Of a stretch of 64,000 bases of DNA, positions 1 to 9,415 are shown piece by piece (position 1 is the first letter of the stretch; every line of letters begins with the position of its first letter). Made by a program: the position numbers and the translations under genes. The DNA is from Ferroplasma sp. (GTDB lineage: Archaea; Thermoplasmatota; Thermoplasmata; Thermoplasmatales; Thermoplasmataceae): contig NZ_CP133597.1 in NCBI RefSeq assembly GCF_031200575.1, positions 1,364,001 through 1,428,000 on the forward strand. The letters are read 5' to 3'. The notes below the pieces were generated by a model. That model was not told the origin of the DNA. It ran no database searches and was given only the letters and a program-made list of their open reading frames with translations.

Positions 1-1085
1 ACCTGATACTTACCACAATTCCGCTAATATCAAAATATGATCTGAACTTTAACAGTGTTGAAATAGGTATACTTGCCGCAGTTGCAGTTGGAAGCACAGG
101 CATAATGAGTGCAATGATAAATTCAAGGCTCTGCCCCGGGAGGAGAAGGAAATTATTCATTTCTTCCATTATAATATACACGATTCTTGAGCCGTTATTC
201 TATTTCTCCAATACTTTCAGCATATGGTTGCTGGTTATACTGTCTGGATTCTTCTTCGGATCTGTGATGCCCAATATAATAAGCTCTGCAGGAACAATAA
301 AGGATAAAAAAACAAGGGAAAGGACGTTAACACTGTACACGCTATCATTAAGTGCAAGCCTTGTAATCGGGCCCTTAATTGAATCATTTATACTGTTATA
401 TTTTAACCTGTACCAGCTATTTTTATTTTTTATCCCTTTCGGGATTGTAGCAATAGTGTTGTCCTTTAAAATAAGATTCCCTGAGGAAGTTAGAGATAAA
501 ACAAAAAAGAATCTAAATGTTTTTAAAAATCCAGGCTTCAGGTTATCTGTTTTCAACAATATATCCTATGATACCCCATTTGCATTAATATTAACGTTCG
601 GCGGGATATTTGCAAGAACAGAATTCAATGCGCCATATTCCTTCGTTGAACTATTGCTGGCCGGTTTTTTTGGATTATCATTTTTGTCCAGGTTTTTTCT
701 TTCATACAGGCCAGCGAAAAAATTGTATGTTACAACCACTGTGTCAATAATTATAACAGTCATGGGTTTGATACTGGTATATTTTTCGACAAGTTTAATC
801 CTATATTTTGTTATTATATGCCTGCTTGGAATACCTCACGGTTTGACATTTCCTACATCGCTCACTGCATTATCAAGATCATTCAATGAGAGCGAAATAT
901 CAGTTGCAAATACATATTTTTATGCACTGATGATGTTTCTTGCTGTCATTGTCCCATCTGTGGCGGGTTTGATGGTTTATTCAGTAGGTTTGAGGTTCAC
1001 CTTTCTTCTATTTGCCATCCCTGTAATTATACTGTTCGGATTGATTCTGCGTGAATACAAACATATGCCTGAAATAAATAACTAA
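1..1085 (+). CDS. MFS-type transporter, 5' end outside the window
   Basis: The reading frame is open from base 3, upstream of the first in-window ATG at 105, so the start lies outside the window and about 360 residues are visible. The protein is a chain of hydrophobic segments separated by short basic loops, as in a major facilitator permease. A charged stretch in the middle (PEEVRDKTKKN) fits the cytoplasmic loop between the two six-helix halves. It ends with a short charged tail (REYKHMPEINN). It should act in the cytoplasmic membrane. The substrate cannot be read from the sequence, and the downstream neighbours are IS remnants that give no clue. Confidence 0.75.
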   Translation, partial: LILTTIPLISKYDLNFNSVEIGILAAVAVGSTGIMSAMINSRLCPGRRRKLFISSIIIYTILEPLFYFSNTFSIWLLVILSGFFFGSVMPNIISSAGTIKDKKTRERTLTLYTLSLSASLVIGPLIESFILLYFNLYQLFLFFIPFGIVAIVLSFKIRFPEEVRDKTKKNLNVFKNPGFRLSVFNNISYDTPFALILTFGGIFARTEFNAPYSFVELLLAGFFGLSFLSRFFLSYRPAKKLYVTTTVSIIITVMGLILVYFSTSLILYFVIICLLGIPHGLTFPTSLTALSRSFNESEISVANTYFYALMMFLAVIVPSVAGLMVYSVGLRFTFLLFAIPVIILFGLILREYKHMPEINN

Positions 1086-1221
1086 ATTAATATTGATTCC
1101 CTGAACAAATGCTTAAATCAGGATATTGTGCTGCCTGGTTTTTACCAGCAATGTGCTCCTGGCAATTCAAGAGAATAATGAAAATAAGCATGCAGTAATA
1201 ACCTATTTATATATTTTTATA

Positions 1222-1440
1222 TTATCAGGCTCTCCGCATATGTTAATCGCTGATGATGTAATACGACACTTTAACATGAAAACATCATGTTATTCCATCC
1301 ATTTGATGTATGAATTGCCATGACTGTAGTGCTATGAGTAACATATAAATGGATAGATATTTTAACCGGTTCAGGAGGAGAAACATGTTTTAGCTTCATG
1401 GCTGAAGCTATCAATGCACATCGAATGCCAGTAATTCATT
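1222..1440. repeat. Truncated left end of the ISH3-like element (copy 1 of 2)
   Basis: This stretch is nearly the same as 4360-4574, the left end of the ISH3-like element downstream. The last 125 bases (1316-1440 and 4450-4574) differ at only two positions that I can find, and identity stops exactly at 1440/4574. The start carries a terminal-repeat-like sequence (GGCTCTCCGCAT) that is repeated inverted near 5836-5850. A hairpin with 8-bp arms, tagcttcatggctgaagcta, lies at 1391-1410. Copy 1 has no attached transposase; an IS3-family remnant follows. An alternative reading is the structured right end of an IS200/IS605-type element shared by both sites. Confidence 0.75.
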
Positions 1441-1528
1441 TGGTTATGGCTCGTTTAAACTTATACACATCTAAAGAGATATATATATAACGAATAATCT
1501 ATATAAATATATAAGGGAGGCAATCTAA

Positions 1529-1792
1529 ATGCCTGGAAGAATATGGACCGGTGAGGAGTAGTACAGTATTATGATGGAATCATTCCAGAATCTTGATATT
1601 ACAATAGCAGAGATACGCAAGAACCATGGAATATCAGTACCAATGTTCTATAAATGGAAGGATCAGTTATTAGAGGGAAAGGATCCTGACAAAGCACTAA
1701 TGAAAGAGAATTAGGAACTAAAGGCAATAATAGGTGAAATGACCATAGCAAATGAGATTTTAAAAAAAAATTACATGAGGAGGAAAAGGTGA
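1529..1792 (+). pseudogene. IS3-family OrfA, broken by two in-frame stops
   Basis: Reading from the ATG at 1529, which has a GGGAGG ribosome site at 1515-1520, gives an IS3-type OrfA. It has a helix-turn-helix region (ITIAEIRKNHGISVPMFYKW) and a C-terminal coil. TAG codons interrupt it at 1559 and 1712, and the frame ends at a TGA at 1790-1792. The OrfB frame overlaps its end by 4 nt, as in IS3 elements that make OrfAB by frameshifting. The two stops make it non-functional. Confidence 0.8.
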
Positions 1793-2727
1793 GTTCTGTG
1801 GATGAAATGAATAATAAAGAAATTGAAGTAAAAAAAGCATGCTATTATTCCGGAATCAATAGAATAACATACTATTACAGGATAAAGCATGAAAGCATTG
1901 AGGACAGGATGTATATAACAAGGATTGACAGCAGCATTATTAGTAAAATAATAGATCTATGCAAAGAAAGAGTAACCTATAGCTATAACAGGATATGGGC
2001 ATTATTAAGGAATTCCGGCATAAATATAGCTAAGAAGACTGTGTATAAGATAATGAAAAATAATAATCTAACCTTGCCAGTGCATAACCATAAGAATAGA
2101 AGGGAAAGTAAACTGTTAAGAGCTGACAAGCCTGAAATGCTCCTAGAAACAGATATAACATATATTCCAACAAACAATGGAATGACCTATTTAATGTGCA
2201 TAAAGGATGTATTCTCCAGGGAATGGTATGGCTATAATTATAATACATCATGCACTTCTAGGGATGCAATAAATGCCATGGATGATTCTCTTATAAGGAA
2301 GTTCAATGGTATAATACCAGATAATATTACTTTGAGGACAGGCAATGGCTCCCAGTATATCTCTAAGGAGTTCAATAATTATTTGAAAGCAATGGGAATT
2401 AACCATGAATACATAGAAAGGGAAACACCTGAGGAGATTGGAGATATTGAATCATTCCATAATTCAATAAAGACAGATTATATCTGGATCAATTAAATCA
2501 ATAATTTCAACGATGGCAAAATAATCATAGGGAATGCGTTCTACGATTATAACAGTATAAGGCCCCATTCCACATTGGATTACTATTCACCAATGCAGTT
2601 CTTAGACAAATGGAACAATGACAGCAGCTTCAGGGAGTATTACAGAGAATTCTTAAAGAATTTAAAGGATGGCTACAGAAGGAGAAAGCATAATTATTAT
2701 AAGAGATCGATGCTCAATGTCTCATGA
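1789..2727 (+). pseudogene. IS3-family OrfB transposase, inactivated
   Basis: This is the rve-type integrase domain of an IS3-family transposase. An N-terminal HTH_21-like segment (SYNRIWALLRNSGINIAKKT) precedes the catalytic core. The first Asp (LLETDITYIPT) and the Glu (ETPEEIGDIESFHNSIK) are present. The usual SDNGSQY motif reads RTGNGSQY, so the second catalytic Asp has become Gly. A TAA at 2494-2496 stops the frame, but it stays open and homologous afterwards (NSIRPHSTLDYYSPMQF) to a TGA at 2725. With the broken OrfA it is a dead element. The start codon of OrfB is not clear. Confidence 0.88.
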
Positions 2728-2780
2728 AATGGAAAGATTTTTGTTTAAGAATCACTACCCAATATCACAACTCCTATTCA

Positions 2781-2903
2781 CCTTATTAGATATTAATAAG
2801 GTGAGAAATCGAGTCGAAAGGCGGCTATTCTTACTAACGGCCCCAAGGATCAAGTATTTCAACAGCCGCTTTCGATTCTCACAGCTATATCGTCATATAG
2901 CTG
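2781..2903. repeat. Cluster of three hairpins downstream of the IS3 remnant
   Basis: Three inverted repeats follow each other. CCTTATTA-GATAT-TAATAAGG spans 2781-2801. A long imperfect one has arms 2801-2826 (GTGAG...GGCGGCT) and 2864-2882 (AGCCGCTTTCGATTCTCAC). CAGCTATAT-CGTC-ATATAGCTG spans 2882-2903. The middle arms pair over about 19 bases with small bulges. The region has no convincing ORF. It could be the right end of the IS3 element, a structured RNA or a terminator array. Confidence 0.6.
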
Positions 2904-3087
2904 AGGGTAAATAAGGTTTTTAATGATTTCTGACTTAAAAATAAACAAATCTTTTAATAACTCACTTACAAGCAGATATTGTAAATGTTAAAAATAATAG
3001 GCATAAATTGCTATTTCTTTTAAGATATTGATACAAATATACAATAAACTAAAGTTATATTTTTATATAACTTTTGTATATCATATT

Positions 3088-3744
3088 ATGAAACTCCCGA
3101 TAATCAGGCAATTAAAAAATAGGAACCAAGTAGAAGTAGCGAAATTACAGGATGAATTGATAATTATATTATATAATACAGATAATTCTATGGTTATACA
3201 TGGAGGCACTTCACTGTGGAGATGTTATTCCGGAAATCGATTCTCAGAAGATATTGATTTATATTCTCTTAGTTTTCCTAATTATTTAGATGAGTTTAAG
3301 AACGAGATTAAATCTCACGAACTTAAATTATTGAAATTAAAGGATACTGGCAATATATTATTTTCAAACATATCAGATGGAAACGTAAATGTGAAAATAG
3401 AAATAAATCATAAATATTATCCTGAAAATCCCGTGGAGAGGGAATATGAACTTACTGACGGTAATTCTGTAAATGTGCTAACATTATCGCCTGAAGATCT
3501 CATCAAAGAAAAAATACTGGCATACATTGATAGAAGGTATATAAGGGATTTATATGATATATACATATTAATAAAATATATTCAACATCCTGAATATATA
3601 ACGGAAAATTTAGTAAGTTTTATAAATAATATGCAGAAGCCGGTTGATGAAGATGTCTTAAAGTCTATAGTATACATAGGATTAGCACCTTCATATAGCA
3701 GAATGCTTGATTACATTAAACAATATATAAATTCATTTAAATGA
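3088..3744 (+). CDS. AbiEii-family nucleotidyltransferase toxin
   Basis: This is a DNA polymerase-beta-fold nucleotidyltransferase of the AbiEii/AbiGii toxin family. The diagnostic core is HGGTSLWRCYSGNRFSEDIDLYS: the GG-S/T motif followed by D-x-D (DID), which binds metal and NTP. The later LSPEDLIKEKILAYIDRRYIRDLYDIY matches the family's conserved K/R-D-hydroxy-D region. The frame is open upstream to 3028, but that extra N-terminus is low-complexity, so I place the start at the ATG at 3088. Toxins of this family are thought to modify tRNA acceptor ends or similar substrates; the target here is unknown. The gene overlaps the antitoxin gene by 4 nt (ATGA). Confidence 0.85.
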   Translation: MKLPIIRQLKNRNQVEVAKLQDELIIILYNTDNSMVIHGGTSLWRCYSGNRFSEDIDLYSLSFPNYLDEFKNEIKSHELKLLKLKDTGNILFSNISDGNVNVKIEINHKYYPENPVEREYELTDGNSVNVLTLSPEDLIKEKILAYIDRRYIRDLYDIYILIKYIQHPEYITENLVSFINNMQKPVDEDVLKSIVYIGLAPSYSRMLDYIKQYINSFK

Positions 3745-4334
3745 TACTTATGAAATATATGGAACAATTTTTTGATACCTTTCAGGGTAAATACATATTT
3801 TCGGCAAACGATGTTAAAAGATTCCTCTCCTTTAGAAAGGCAAATAGGGGTTATTACAAAATATTTCTATACAAACTAATTAAAGAAAAGAAAATACATA
3901 AAATTAGGTTTGGTTATTACAGTTTTTATGATGATATTGTATTAACTGGATTCTCATATTATCCCTTTTATTATGGCCTTGAAAATGCATTATCAATATT
4001 AAAATTTTGGGAACAGGAAACGAATCCTATCATAATTACACCTCTGCATGTTAGAACCGGCTTAATGCAGTTTAATGGGAGGAATTATATTGTCAGAAAA
4101 ATTTCAAGGGAAATGTTTTTTGGCTATACGTATGTGAAATATTATGATTTTTTTATCCCTGTTTCTGATATTGAAAAGACTCTTATAGATTTGATTTATT
4201 ATAATGAAAAAATACCTATAGAATTATTTAATGAACTCAAGAAAAGTGCAAATAAAAAGTTGTTAAAAACATATATTTATAGAATAACAGAGAATAGAAT
4301 AAAAAGTAAAATATTAAAATATCTTGAAATTTAG
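3741..4334 (+). CDS. AbiEi-like antitoxin (winged-helix transcriptional regulator)
   Basis: The ATG overlaps the toxin stop codon. The 197-aa basic protein has an N-terminal winged-helix-like region (FSANDVKRFLSFRKANRGYYKIFLYKLIKEKKIHKIRFGYY). Its C-terminal part resembles AbiEi antitoxins (YDFFIPVSDIEKTLIDLIYY is the typical conserved block). In AbiE systems the antitoxin represses the promoter and neutralises the nucleotidyltransferase toxin. In the classical bacterial operon abiEi comes first; here the toxin gene is upstream. The pair is flanked on both sides by IS material, which suggests horizontal transfer. Confidence 0.75.
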   Translation: MILMKYMEQFFDTFQGKYIFSANDVKRFLSFRKANRGYYKIFLYKLIKEKKIHKIRFGYYSFYDDIVLTGFSYYPFYYGLENALSILKFWEQETNPIIITPLHVRTGLMQFNGRNYIVRKISREMFFGYTYVKYYDFFIPVSDIEKTLIDLIYYNEKIPIELFNELKKSANKKLLKTYIYRITENRIKSKILKYLEI

Positions 4335-4359
4335 AGTTAACTTAATCTTTATCTTTATA

Positions 4360-5860
4360 ATAGACTCTCCCATGTGTTAATAGCTGATGATGTAATACAG
4401 CCCTTTAACATGAAAACATCATATTATTCAATCTATTAGATGCATGAACTGCCATGACTGTAGTGCTATGAGTAACACATAAATGGATAGATATTTCAAC
4501 CGGTTCAGGAGGAGAAACATGTTTTAGCTTCATGGCTGAAGCTATCAATGCACATCGAATGCCAGTAATTCATTGCCTCCCCCTTACCATTACTCATCCA
4601 TTGCCGTTCATAATTATATTCAATTTACCCCTGCCCATGGGGATGATAAAGTCCATGAGAGTAATCCTTCCAGATCCTGCTGCCCTTCTAATAAGATTAA
4701 GAAGAACCCACGTATTATACAGCAGCACTGAGCGGTAGAAGAGAAAATACCTTACGCCCATATCAGGTGAATGTGTCTTCTCCTTTACATCCTTCTTCTC
4801 CAGGCAGCAGTTCTCTATTCCCCAACTCTCCCTGTATGTTTCAGCTATTTCCCTTACATTGTCTTCATTTACATTTATATTTGTGTAAAAGGAGAAATCA
4901 TGCCTCTTCCTGTCAGGATAACATATTATATGAACAAATTCTGTTTCTGCTGATTCCTTTCCCGATGATATTTTATCATTTATAATAGGATATGATATTC
5001 CATTATCACAGTGCTCCATCTCCATATTCTTATATTTAAGTACCTTTTTATTATCCTTTGCTGGCATTATGTATTTCAGCTTAAGGGATTCAACCCTTAT
5101 TATAACTCCTGCATTCATGTATCCACGATCCATTAAAACTATATTTATAGCAATTCCAAAGGCCATTGCATGTTTCAGAAGGTAATCAACCCCATTTGCA
5201 CTGTCAATCTCTCACCATTCTTAACAGATTCCAGAGTTGCAAACCTGTATACCAGAGAAGTTCCACCGAACTTATGGAATGGTGCATTGATAAGGCATCT
5301 GCTGTCGATGCCATAGTATGGAACATCATGATCATCCATTGCAACATTCACAGGATGTGAAAATGCATTATTTGCTATGGCTATCTGTACAGTACTATCA
5401 ATGATCATGCTTATATGTTAAACCCCATCATGAATAGTATGCCTCTTCAGGTTTTCAGAACCACTGCGTATATATGCTCCTGATTCTAATGCAACATCCT
5501 TTATCCTCCTGAATACTGTGTCTGCTGAGGGAATATGATTATGATTGCTGTTCATTGCATATGTTTCAATAGATTCCTTTGAGGATATTGCATTTCTTAT
5601 TACATGAATAATGTCCCCTGATGAATGACCGGACTGTGGCTTAAGAGGGAATATACTCTTCAGTGAGGAAGAGAAAAACTTTTTAACTGCATTAACATTA
5701 TTTATGCAGGGATTGTTTTGTTTGCCATAACTAAGAATTAATTCTCACGATTTTAACTCTGGCTGACACTATAATTTTATTAGTTCTAATTATTACGGGA
5801 TTCAACAATTATAGTTACTGCTATTAGTCTGACATGCGGAGAGTCTGGATAATAAGATAG
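4360..5860. mobile_element. ISH3-like insertion sequence (degenerate)
   Basis: An approximately 1.5-kb element bounded by imperfect terminal inverted repeats. The left end reads ATAATAGACTCTCCCATGTG (about 4362-4381). The right end, read on the minus strand, is ATTATCCAGACTCTCCGCAT (about 5836-5858). Inside lies a decayed DDE transposase on the minus strand and about 230 bp of non-coding left-end sequence with the hairpin tagcttcatggctgaagcta at 4525-4544. A clear target-site duplication is not visible. A truncated copy of the left end is at 1222-1440. Confidence 0.75.
4594..5744 (-). pseudogene. ISH3-family DDE transposase, frameshifted
   Basis: Three consecutive minus-strand pieces together make one transposase. 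The N-terminal part (about 5427-5744) contains SADTVFRRIKDVALESGAYI. The middle part (5175-5408) contains DDHDVPYYGID, the first catalytic Asp region, and FHKFGGTSLVYRFATLES. The C-terminal part (4594-5166) contains LMDRGY and YRESWGIENCC, followed by a hydrophobic block ending RYFLFYRSVLLYNTWVLLNL. That order and the YRxxWGIE motif are typical of ISH3/IS4-group transposases. Frame changes between 5166 and 5175 and near 5410-5426 inactivate it. The exact start is uncertain. Confidence 0.82.
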
Positions 5861-6062
5861 AGTTCAATGAAATTCCTAAAAAGGCGGAATTACTGTTAAA
5901 GACGATTAACATGGACATATTACCTAAGAATTAGCGGGTTAAGATATAAAAATTATATTTGTATTCTCTAAATTTCTATCATCTCAAAATTATGAATATT
6001 TTTTGGGGATAATTCATTATCATGCTCACAAATAATTTATATAACTTATCGTTAGCCTTTCA

Positions 6063-7223
6063 ATGACGTTTTCCGTTTTAAAATGCCCTAATTGCGGGAA
6101 AGAATTCAGCATAAACAGGAATAAGTATACCTGCGACAGATGCGGGAACATACTGGATGTTTACCATCATGACATGGAGTACAGCACCACAGCCATGAAA
6201 GGAGTCTGGAAATATAAAAATATGATACACCCGGAAATTCCCCATAGCAAAATAATAACAAGGGGCGAGGGCGATACAAATCTATACAGAAGCCAGAGGA
6301 TATCAGAATATGCTGGAATTCAGAACATACATCTCAAGCATGAGGGGGAAAATCCTACAGGTTCCTTCAAAGACAGAGGCATGACTGTTGCGGTTTCAGA
6401 GGCGGTTAGGCTGGAATTTAATAAAACACTGTGTGCATCAACGGGAAATACCTCTGCAGCTGCCGCCAGCTACAGTGCCCTTGCCGGCATAGATAGCTAT
6501 GTTATGATACCTGGAAAAAACATATCTTCAAACAAGTTATTTCAGGCAGTTTCATACGGAGCAAATATAGTCGACATAGAGGGAGACTTCGACACTGCCA
6601 TGGCGGATGTGAAGCAGGCGCTTGAAAAGACCAGAGATTTTTACGTGCTGAACTCCCTGAACCCCTGGAGGATAGAGGGGCAGAAAACCATAATATATGA
6701 AATAATGGAAAAGTTAAAACCTGATTTCATATCTTTTCCTGCAGGTAACCTTGGTAATACATCCGCGTTTGGAAAGGCATTGATGGATTTGAAGTCCCTG
6801 GGAAAGATAGAATATGTGCCGAGACTGGTGGCCATACAGGCCGAGGGAGCATCTCCCTTCTATGAATATATGCATGGAGATAAGAATTCCATTACTCCTG
6901 TCAGGGCAGAAACCATCGCATCAGCAATCAGGATAGGAAACCCGGTAAACTATAAGAAGGCAAGAAGATCCATAGAGTTCAGCAATGGAATAGTGGAAAG
7001 GGTTTCTGATGATGAAATAATGTCTGCAAAGAGGGTGATAGATAGATCGGGGATTGGATGTGAGCCGGCATCTGCCGCGGCGCTTGCCGGTGTACTGAAA
7101 CTCAGAAATTCAGGTGTAATAGATTCCAGTGATACGGTTGCATCCATCTTAACCGGGCATCTCCTGAAGGATGTAAGCTTCATGCCAGAATATAAAACTC
7201 TGGGAGTATCTGACATATTTTAG
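6063..7223 (+). CDS. thrC: Threonine synthase
   Basis: A PLP-dependent enzyme converting O-phosphohomoserine to threonine. It begins with a four-Cys zinc ribbon (CPNCGKEF...CDRCGNIL, residues 8-28) typical of archaeal and type II threonine synthases. The PLP lysine is K103 in ENPTGSFKDRG. The phosphate-binding region is PAGNLGNTSAFGKAL, and a Ser/Thr-rich STGNTSAAAASY loop follows the lysine. The length of 386 aa is normal. A TATA box (TTTATATAA, 6036-6044) lies about 23 nt before the ATG, so the mRNA is probably leaderless. It stands alone next to the IS region. Confidence 0.93.
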   Translation: MTFSVLKCPNCGKEFSINRNKYTCDRCGNILDVYHHDMEYSTTAMKGVWKYKNMIHPEIPHSKIITRGEGDTNLYRSQRISEYAGIQNIHLKHEGENPTGSFKDRGMTVAVSEAVRLEFNKTLCASTGNTSAAAASYSALAGIDSYVMIPGKNISSNKLFQAVSYGANIVDIEGDFDTAMADVKQALEKTRDFYVLNSLNPWRIEGQKTIIYEIMEKLKPDFISFPAGNLGNTSAFGKALMDLKSLGKIEYVPRLVAIQAEGASPFYEYMHGDKNSITPVRAETIASAIRIGNPVNYKKARRSIEFSNGIVERVSDDEIMSAKRVIDRSGIGCEPASAAALAGVLKLRNSGVIDSSDTVASILTGHLLKDVSFMPEYKTLGVSDIF

Positions 7224-7401
7224 TTTAGATGCCACCGCATATAGGGATTTATTAATAGTGCATTACCACTCCGGCATCCGGGGAATCATTCAGGCATATG
7301 GTCAGATAAATTTAACTTCCCAGAAAAAGAGAAATTATGGGTTAATCTGGTAATGGGGCATATAATATGAAATATTTATTTTAATAAAATTGACCGGGAC
7401 A

Positions 7402-8595
7402 TCAGTTATAGATCATCTCTTCATATATCCTAACATCCTGAAGTATATGTGGGATCAGGCAGAATTCATCAGGCATATGTGCATTTTCGATTGCTGTAGT
7501 AGACCAGACAGCGACCCTGTAGCCACTGGTTCTGAGGAATGATGCGAAGGTTTCTCCACCGATCCCGACTGTTACTGCATCCTTTCCTGTTACTGCCTTT
7601 ATAGCTTTTTTGAGTTTTATAATTATTTCTGAATCGTCTGGAGTGGGGGAAGGAGCATCAACACGGTCCGTAACCTTATATGAGATCTTTACATCTGAAT
7701 TCTTAGAATAGGATGATATAATATTATTGATTTCCTCCAGCACCTGATCTGCAGGGTATTCTGGAAGTATTCTGAAATCCCAGTAAAATACCTCCCTCCC
7801 CGGTATGGTATTAATGTTATCAATATTTTTCTCATGCTTGGTGGGCTCAAAGGTTGAATATGGAGGCACAAACAGTGGGTTCTCCCTGCTGAATGTCCCG
7901 TGAAGTGCCGAATCCATGGCATTGACGAATTTGCAGGATTCCCTGAAGGCGTTTATGGAATTTGCGGGCATACTGGCATGCCCCTGCCTTCCCAGTACCT
8001 CAAATTTAAGCTGCATTGCCGTTTTCTCTGCGGTCTCTATTATAAACCCTTCATTGGTGCCGGCATCCGGGACAATTATCAGATCATCCGGCTTGAAAAT
8101 ATTCTGCCTGATTAAATGCTTTATGCCATAATCATTTCCAGTTTCCTCATCTGATACGAATGCCATTCCCAGGTTAATTTTTAGCCTGGATTCATCAAGA
8201 TTTTTTAAAAGTAGAAGGGTTGTAAATATAGACTGGCCATTGTCCTCCGATCCCCTTCCATATATTTTATCCCCCTCCACTGTTGCACTGAAGGGTTCAT
8301 GCTTCCATAGCTCTGGATCTCCCTCTGGAACAGTATCCAGGTGTGATATGATCCATAAAGTTTTCTGGAAATTGCCCAGCATTAGAATAATATTGGGCCT
8401 TATATGACCTGAACTATCCTCTACATTGTATTCCATCAAATTATCATAACCAAGTCCCTTCAGTATTTTTATTAAAGCCCTGCTCTTTTTATATTCTCCC
8501 TCTCCGCCGGATAACGGGGAAATAGCCCTGATAGATAGCAGTTTATTGGCAGAATTAATTATAAATTCTCTGTCTGCGTTTTCATCATATGACAT
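7402..8595 (-). CDS. M20-family metallopeptidase (ArgE/DapE type)
   Basis: A cytosolic di-zinc hydrolase of the M20 family (deacetylases, desuccinylases, dipeptidases). The metal and catalytic residues are visible: H85 and D87 in ISHLDTVP, D118 in GRGSEDNGQ, E150/E151 in SDEETGNDYG, D177 in PDAGT, and the C-terminal His in ENAHMPDE. The lid domain begins around residue 195 (RQGHASMPANSINA). At 397 aa it has the usual length. The substrate is not evident: an N-acyl amino acid (Lys or Orn pathway) or a peptide are both possible. Confidence 0.88.
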   Translation of the reverse strand: MSYDENADREFIINSANKLLSIRAISPLSGGEGEYKKSRALIKILKGLGYDNLMEYNVEDSSGHIRPNIILMLGNFQKTLWIISHLDTVPEGDPELWKHEPFSATVEGDKIYGRGSEDNGQSIFTTLLLLKNLDESRLKINLGMAFVSDEETGNDYGIKHLIRQNIFKPDDLIIVPDAGTNEGFIIETAEKTAMQLKFEVLGRQGHASMPANSINAFRESCKFVNAMDSALHGTFSRENPLFVPPYSTFEPTKHEKNIDNINTIPGREVFYWDFRILPEYPADQVLEEINNIISSYSKNSDVKISYKVTDRVDAPSPTPDDSEIIIKLKKAIKAVTGKDAVTVGIGGETFASFLRTSGYRVAVWSTTAIENAHMPDEFCLIPHILQDVRIYEEMIYN

Positions 8596-8641
8596 ATGTG
8601 CTAATTGTCATACATAATATAAGGATTACCGGTTGAATGAT

Positions 8642-9319
8642 CTAATGGCATCTTTCCACTGTATGTGAAAAGTTAACAGAACCATTGTCTGAAGAAAAGA
8701 CGAGGAACCTGAATTTCACACCGTAGTCTAAAGCCCTGTAATATGCCCAAGAGAATGCTGGGTCTCTCGACTCATTTGGGCTAAAACACCTTGCATTTTC
8801 ATTGAAAATTAGGAAAAGAACGTATGAACTGTAGCCTTCATCAATCAGGTGCATAAGTGTTTCAAGATGCTTTTTGCCCCTGGCGGTTGGTGCATCCGGG
8901 AATAATGCCCTTCCATCCTCAACCAGTGTGGCTGATTTAACTTCTATAAATGATCGTTCGTACTGAAAGTCTATCCTGCTATCACCCACGGTTACCTCTC
9001 TTTTAAATCCTTCCTTTATGAATAGGGCAGCAATGTTTGAATGAAATCTGGAATCGTTAAAGGTCCATACATTATTATTCCTGCAGAAGGTGACTGAATA
9101 CATTGTTTTCTTTCCCTGGGCCATCCTTATCTTTATGGCGTTGCCGGGGTATATCAGCTCCTCAAGCCTGCCCGGGTCATGCATATGCACCGGGATTTCC
9201 CTGCCATCAACTGATGCCATCACCAGAAATCGATTTGGTCGGGATATAACCCTGGCATCTATTAATTCTGGAAAATTAATTACAGAAAAACCCGGTTTTC
9301 TTTGGATAAACGGCGTCAT
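8642..9319 (-). CDS. sfsA: SfsA family protein (sugar fermentation stimulation protein homolog)
   Basis: This matches the SfsA family over its full 225-aa length. It has an N-terminal OB-like region (ARVISRPNRFLVMASVDGREIPVHMHDPGRLEEL) and a C-terminal nuclease-like fold with RSFIEVKSATLVEDGRALFPDAPTARG. E-x-K in FIEVKS is the PD-(D/E)XK-like signature, and FPDAPTxRGxxHL is the family hallmark. Members bind DNA non-specifically and have been proposed to be nucleases; the role in archaea is unknown. The divergent side at 9320-9415 carries no gene. Confidence 0.9.
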   Translation of the reverse strand: MTPFIQRKPGFSVINFPELIDARVISRPNRFLVMASVDGREIPVHMHDPGRLEELIYPGNAIKIRMAQGKKTMYSVTFCRNNNVWTFNDSRFHSNIAALFIKEGFKREVTVGDSRIDFQYERSFIEVKSATLVEDGRALFPDAPTARGKKHLETLMHLIDEGYSSYVLFLIFNENARCFSPNESRDPAFSWAYYRALDYGVKFRFLVFSSDNGSVNFSHTVERCH

Positions 9320-9415
9320 TTATAATAATTGGGAAATTATATTTAATTGCTATGACATGGATCTGGCATTTACCCCGTTTTATATTCCAGCACACTGTGT
9401 TAATTAATCTTAGCG

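Noticed and set aside
1126-1323. 65-aa plus-strand ORF
   Set aside because: It overlaps the repeated IS end and its composition is not coding-like; the second copy of the repeat does not keep the frame.
2669-2914. 81-aa ORF over the hairpins
   Set aside because: It overlaps the end of the IS3 OrfB frame and is produced by the inverted repeats.
4532-4738. 68-aa plus-strand ORF starting in the hairpin
   Set aside because: It lies antisense to the transposase gene and extends the repeat into unrelated sequence.
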